From Phyllobacterium zundukense (GTDB taxonomy: Bacteria; Pseudomonadota; Alphaproteobacteria; Rhizobiales; Rhizobiaceae), in assembly GCF_002764115.1 (NCBI RefSeq), contig NZ_CP017940.1, positions 1,152,501 through 1,216,500 of the forward strand: a stretch of 64,000 nucleotides of DNA, given 5' to 3'. Below are positions 60,848 through 64,000 of this stretch, one piece after another. Position 1 is the first letter of the stretch. Each line of letters begins with the position of its first letter. Below the pieces are notes generated by a model, which saw only the letters and a list, made by a program, of their open reading frames with translations, was not told the DNA's origin and ran no database searches. The position numbers and the translations under genes are program-made.

Positions 60848-62134
60848 TCAGTTGCACTTCGTTGTCAGTCGGGCATCGCAGCCTTTTTCGACAGGTTTTC
60901 TCGCAGCGCTCGGGCCGGTCAGCTCACCGACCTGGCTCCCGTAGTTATCGCGGGTGTTTTGATCGACGACAGCAACGGGAGCGGCCAGAATCAGGCCTGC
61001 GGCATTTCCTGCCGCGGCCGCCGTGCCGGTTGTCGCCACGAGTATCTGGTCGCCTAGTCCTACCCGGTTGTCCGTGAGCGTCTGGCCTTCCGAAATGCGT
61101 TGGCCGATGAGTTGAACGACCTCGGGAGACTGGGCGAACTTGCTGTGATGGAGGTCGTCGCCAGCCTTGATTTTTGTGAGGTCGATCACGGCGATCTTGT
61201 TGTCTTCGAGTTCGTTTTTATACGGAGCCTCCTCGGGATCGATGGACCCAAGCCGGGCCACATTGCCCCACACACGCCTCGAAAGGGCCAGCGCGCGATC
61301 GTCACGGGAAACGAACAAGGTGAACTGTGGACGCTGTTTTCCCATGTCGATAATCTGCGAACGGAATACGTCGACGTCCACATCAGGAGCCGCCAGCATG
61401 ACATTCTTGAATTTCGCTGGCAGTTTGCCGTTGCGGATTGCCATCTGACGCAGGGACTCCAGGGCGAGCCAGTTTCCCATTGAATGGGCAAGCACCGAGA
61501 CTTCCTTCACCTCCGGATCTTTCGCCAGATATTGGAACAGATTTTCCAGAGCGTTCCGGGTATAGTTCGTGCTCTCGCGGTCGTAGCCGTAAGCAAGCAA
61601 GCTGCCACGCGATGGCCAAGTCACCAGTACAGGCGCACTGTGCACGCCCGAATCTTGAACGATCTGCGCGAAACGGTAGACGGAGTCTTCGAACCGATTG
61701 TTGAACCCGTGAATAAAGACGAGAACGCTGTGGTCCGGGCTCTTCTTGACAGAGACGTTCAGCCATTTTATGGCCTCCTCCCGCGTCAACTCATCCGCTT
61801 TCAATGTGGCAAAATCGGTCGCCGGGTTTGGAGGCAACTTTTTCGGCCAGGCTACTTCACCTTCTTTGCGGACATTTTTTGGCGGGATCGACACGGTGAT
61901 GTCGGCAAATGCCGGCATCAGCCCCCGTTCACCCGTAAACATCTCACCACGATTGGTGGAGCGGCTACGGGTCGTGGTCACCAGCATATCGACCCGGCTC
62001 GACGTAGGAGCAGTATCGGCCACCGGCAGCAAGACGTTCTTCGGACGTCCCGCACAGCCTCCCACAAGCATCAGCACTGCGAGGATCGAGAACCATCGTA
62101 GACAACCGACAAGCAAAAGTGACTTTCTGGCCAT
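60848..62134 (-). CDS. Lipoprotein alpha/beta hydrolase (DUF900-type esterase/lipase)
   Basis: A 428-residue protein with a lipoprotein signal: hydrophobic FSILAVLMLVGGC, with the lipobox LVGGC near residue 27, so it is probably anchored in the outer or inner membrane. The hydrolase part has the oxyanion-type VLVFIHGFNNRFEDSVYR near residue 130, the nucleophile serine in VLAHSMGNWLALE near residue 210, and a later VSRDDRALALS with the likely acid residue. The ATG at 62134 is chosen for its lipoprotein signal and an upstream GGAG. The substrate is unknown. Confidence 0.85.
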   Translation of the reverse strand: MARKSLLLVGCLRWFSILAVLMLVGGCAGRPKNVLLPVADTAPTSSRVDMLVTTTRSRSTNRGEMFTGERGLMPAFADITVSIPPKNVRKEGEVAWPKKLPPNPATDFATLKADELTREEAIKWLNVSVKKSPDHSVLVFIHGFNNRFEDSVYRFAQIVQDSGVHSAPVLVTWPSRGSLLAYGYDRESTNYTRNALENLFQYLAKDPEVKEVSVLAHSMGNWLALESLRQMAIRNGKLPAKFKNVMLAAPDVDVDVFRSQIIDMGKQRPQFTLFVSRDDRALALSRRVWGNVARLGSIDPEEAPYKNELEDNKIAVIDLTKIKAGDDLHHSKFAQSPEVVQLIGQRISEGQTLTDNRVGLGDQILVATTGTAAAAGNAAGLILAAPVAVVDQNTRDNYGSQVGELTGPSAARKPVEKGCDARLTTKCN

Positions 62135-62195
62135 TCGGCGAAACTCCCCACACCATCGTATCACCGATTGAACAGAACCTCCGGTTCTTTGCGGC

Positions 62196-62297
62196 TCAAG
62201 CGACAAGCGCAATCACAAATTCCAAATAAATAAAGTAGAAACTGGTAACCCACCAATACCAGATGAACACTATTGCCGCAAACGTCGTTGGTTTCAT
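62196..62297 (-). CDS. Possible 33-residue tryptophan/tyrosine-rich membrane peptide
   Basis: A start at 62297 gives MKPTTFAAIVFIWYWWVTSF and 13 more hydrophobic residues, a single membrane helix rich in aromatics. No ribosome binding site is visible. The frame is part of a longer open frame whose upstream part does not look like protein. Listed because small membrane peptides are easily missed; it may be nothing. Confidence 0.2.
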   Translation of the reverse strand: MKPTTFAAIVFIWYWWVTSFYFIYLEFVIALVA

Positions 62298-62324
62298 GAA
62301 TGTTAGGCTGCGATGGATTTGCTC

Positions 62325-62354
62325 AATGTCTGCATTGGGCCAGAAGCGGCCATT
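62325..62354. repeat. Intergenic hairpin repeat, copy 1
   Basis: Reads AATGTCTGCATTGGGCCAGA then AGCGGCCATT; the ends (AATG..CTGC and GCGGCCATT) can pair imperfectly. It resembles a conserved intergenic element I know from several alphaproteobacterial genomes, and copy 2 lies 350 bases to the right. Confidence 0.5.
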
Positions 62355-62389
62355 CCATTGTGTCCGCCTTGCGCTCGGGAAGACGTTAA

Positions 62390-62599
62390 TCAAGTCAACA
62401 ACTGCAAAATCATGGACGGATAACTGACAAAAATACCGACGACGAAACCGACAAATCCTAGCGCAATGGCCCCAATGAGTCCGTGGTTCTCCCATCCGAG
62501 CAAGGCTCCCAACGCAGTTGCGATGGCAATCACGGAAACTGTCCACGCAACCTTGGTTGCCCTGACCAGCCCCCTAGGCATTTTTGGTTCGCTATGCAT
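62390..62599 (-). CDS. Small two-helix membrane protein
   Basis: Sixty-nine residues from the ATG at 62599: a short basic N-terminus (SEPKMPRGLVRATK), then two hydrophobic helices (VAWTVSVIAIATALGALLGW and IGAIALGFVGFVVGIFVSY). The frame is open further, to a TTG at 62632. No good ribosome binding site supports any of the starts. No family recognised. It may share a transcript with the esterase lipoprotein gene downstream. Confidence 0.45.
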   Translation of the reverse strand: MHSEPKMPRGLVRATKVAWTVSVIAIATALGALLGWENHGLIGAIALGFVGFVVGIFVSYPSMILQLLT

Positions 62600-62702
62600 C
62601 ACAGCGGGGTCCACAAACTGATTATTTTTCAACTATATAGAGGAATTTGGTGGTCTTTGCTACCTAATACCGCAACTTTGCGGCAATAGCAGAAGTTGAA
62701 CG

Positions 62703-62730
62703 ATGTCCGCTCTGCGCCAAAAGCGGCCGT
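62703..62730. repeat. Intergenic hairpin repeat, copy 2
   Basis: Reads ATGTCCGCTCTGCGCCAAAA then GCGGCCGT, matching copy 1 at most positions. The flank to the left (AACTTTGCGGCAATAGCAGA) is also part of the element as I remember it, and resembles the CAATAGCAG pair near 59.2 kb. Confidence 0.5.
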
Positions 62731-62784
62731 CAGGTCAGCGTTCTGCGACCCGATTTAGCCCATGCTCAGCCCGCCCCATCCTTC

Positions 62785-64000
62785 CTATGCCGACCGCTTC
62801 ATCGGCGGGTGCTTCCACGTGCCATCCAGCGCTGCTTCTTTCGGCCAGTAGAGGCGCATGAAAGCAATGAATGGACCTTTGGGTGCAGGAAGCCAGTTCG
62901 GCTCCTTATCCTTGCCGGGGGACTCGTTCTGGATATAGAACGTCAGGCCGCCATCGGCGTCCTTCACGAACTGCGGCAGCATCGGCGAGTTGAGCAGGTA
63001 GCGGTTGATCGGATTGGCCACGAGAAGGCTTTGTGGCAGCTCATACATGGTGAGCGACCAGAAGGCATTGACAGGCGGCAGTTGCCCCGGCGTGAAGTGA
63101 AGCGCGTATTGGTTAGCGCCATCAAGCTTTTTACCCTCGGCATCGACGGCATAGACCGGATACATCGCCTCCTGCTTCGAGTTGCCCCCGATGCCGAGTA
63201 CGGCACCGGCCATGCGGTAGAGGTAATTGTTCTTCAAATACTCGCGCGTCCCGAAGACGTCACCGGACGTCACTTCCCCCGTGTCGATTTTTTGTTTCTC
63301 CAAATTCGCGAGTTCAGCCCAAGCATCGGCCATTCCCTGCTCGATCGAGGTCTTCATTTCGGGTGAGAGCTTGCTGGCATCGAAGGTCTGCCCCGCACCG
63401 ACTCCGATTCTGGCAAAACGCGCCATCAGCTCGGTCTCCGACGGATCGGTCGGGCAGTATTGCAGGATGAAGTTCAGGATGCTGAAAAACTCGGGCGACG
63501 TTCTCTCTTCTTTCGGCGTCAGCGTCTTGATGAAATCAACCGCGGGCGCGGCCGCTGGCGCGGGCTGGCCGAGGAATTTGGACAGCGGCTCTGCTTTGTA
63601 GCCGGCTTGGACTTTCTTGACGTTGTCGAGATCGTCCGGATTGAAAAGCTGTGTGCGATAGGCAGCCCATATGAACTCGGTTTCCGAGTGGATCACTTTC
63701 TTCACGCCCTTGGGCGTCTCGCCCTTCCAGCCAGGTCCGGCGACGAGGAAGTTGCCGCCATCATTGCCAGTCGCGCGGCTACCAAGATAGTCAAAGTTGA
63801 AAGTGTAGGCATCGATAAGCTGGACGCTGAAATATCGCTCCTTCTCGATTACCGGCACGGTGAGCACCATCGGTTCGGTGCGCAGGTCCAGACCGAGCCA
63901 CGAATAGGGCGTATCCGAGTTGGGCGTTTGGATCGCTGTGTCGGCTGGCGTATAAACACGCGGAGTATTGATGATCTGGTTCCAAGGCCCCTTGTATTCT
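62785..64000 (-). CDS. DUF1254/DUF1214 domain protein, 5' end outside window
   Basis: The reverse frame stays open from the stop at 62785 to the window's right edge, giving at least 405 residues. The part at the edge (PNSDTPYSWLGLDLRTEPMVLTVP, split over the first ATG in view) belongs to the DUF1254 domain, which continues through ERYFSVQLIDAYTFNFDYLGSRATG. The C-terminal DUF1214 domain shows YALHFTPGQLPPVNAFWSLTMYEL and a final FIAFMRLYWPKEAALDGTWKHPPM. Members are exported proteins of unknown function. The signal peptide would lie beyond the edge. Confidence 0.88.
   Translation of the reverse strand, partial: EYKGPWNQIINTPRVYTPADTAIQTPNSDTPYSWLGLDLRTEPMVLTVPVIEKERYFSVQLIDAYTFNFDYLGSRATGNDGGNFLVAGPGWKGETPKGVKKVIHSETEFIWAAYRTQLFNPDDLDNVKKVQAGYKAEPLSKFLGQPAPAAAPAVDFIKTLTPKEERTSPEFFSILNFILQYCPTDPSETELMARFARIGVGAGQTFDASKLSPEMKTSIEQGMADAWAELANLEKQKIDTGEVTSGDVFGTREYLKNNYLYRMAGAVLGIGGNSKQEAMYPVYAVDAEGKKLDGANQYALHFTPGQLPPVNAFWSLTMYELPQSLLVANPINRYLLNSPMLPQFVKDADGGLTFYIQNESPGKDKEPNWLPAPKGPFIAFMRLYWPKEAALDGTWKHPPMKRSA

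Noticed and set aside
1..64000. CRISPR arrays, tRNA/rRNA genes, toxin-antitoxin pairs, prophage genes
   Set aside because: No regularly spaced repeats, tRNA-like cloverleaf ends, rRNA stretches or recognisable phage proteins were seen when reading both strands. A tRNAscan or Infernal run could still find something missed by eye.

Overview
The window looks like chromosomal DNA of an alphaproteobacterium of the order Hyphomicrobiales (Rhizobiales), most likely near Brucella/Ochrobactrum, Phyllobacterium or Mesorhizobium. The reasons are an Omp2b-type porin, the AcpXL very-long-chain fatty acid cluster for lipid A, a CobN-type aerobic cobalamin pathway, an alphaproteobacterial C-P lyase operon layout, and a short palindromic intergenic repeat I recognise from these genomes. 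The placement rests on gene content, not on a marker gene. No rRNA, tRNA, CRISPR array or intact transposase was seen.

Layout. 1-3.7 kb: the truncated end of a betaine-type binding protein, a 1 kb gene-free stretch, and two valine-degradation genes. 3.8-21.7 kb: cobalamin synthesis. cobQ stands first. A cobalamin riboswitch then precedes cbtB-cbtA-cobU-cobW-cobN-cobO and a half-size EamA transporter. A TerB-like gene is fused by start/stop overlap to cobE-cobM, cobK-cbiD run on the other strand, and cobA-cobB-cobC-cobD close the region. The middle enzymes CobG/H/I/J/L are not here, and CbiD takes the place of CobF. 21.7-28 kb: a peptide-type ABC transporter with an M20 deacylase/peptidase. 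28.2-28.9 kb: unrecognised small membrane genes. 29.1-33.7 kb: a SoeABC-type sulfite:quinone molybdoenzyme. 33.7-38.5 kb: acpXL, two KAS genes (one lacking catalytic residues), adh and lpxXL, without fabZXL. 38.6-44.6 kb: a degenerate histidine phosphatase, an AEC transporter, gabD, galM, a KDG-type sugar kinase and a PPOX flavoprotein. 44.6-57.5 kb: a nearly complete phosphonate system, phnF / phnGHIJKL-acetyltransferase / phnCDE1E2-DUF1045-phnMN, with two candidate PHO boxes. 57.6-58.6 kb: the porin. 58.7-64 kb: an accessory-looking tail with a gene remnant, a DUF2092 pair, a lipoprotein esterase, small membrane proteins, intergenic repeats and a truncated DUF1254/DUF1214 gene.

How the genes work together. 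Low B12 should open the riboswitch and raise cobalt uptake (CbtAB), cobalt insertion (CobN with CobW) and corrinoid adenosylation (CobO). The phosphonate genes import phosphonates (PhnCDE), attach them to ribose and cleave the C-P bond (PhnGHIJKLM), and recycle the ribose phosphate (PhnN, plus a cyclic phosphodiesterase that may be the DUF1045 protein, since phnP is not seen here). Phosphate starvation (PHO boxes) and PhnF should jointly set expression.
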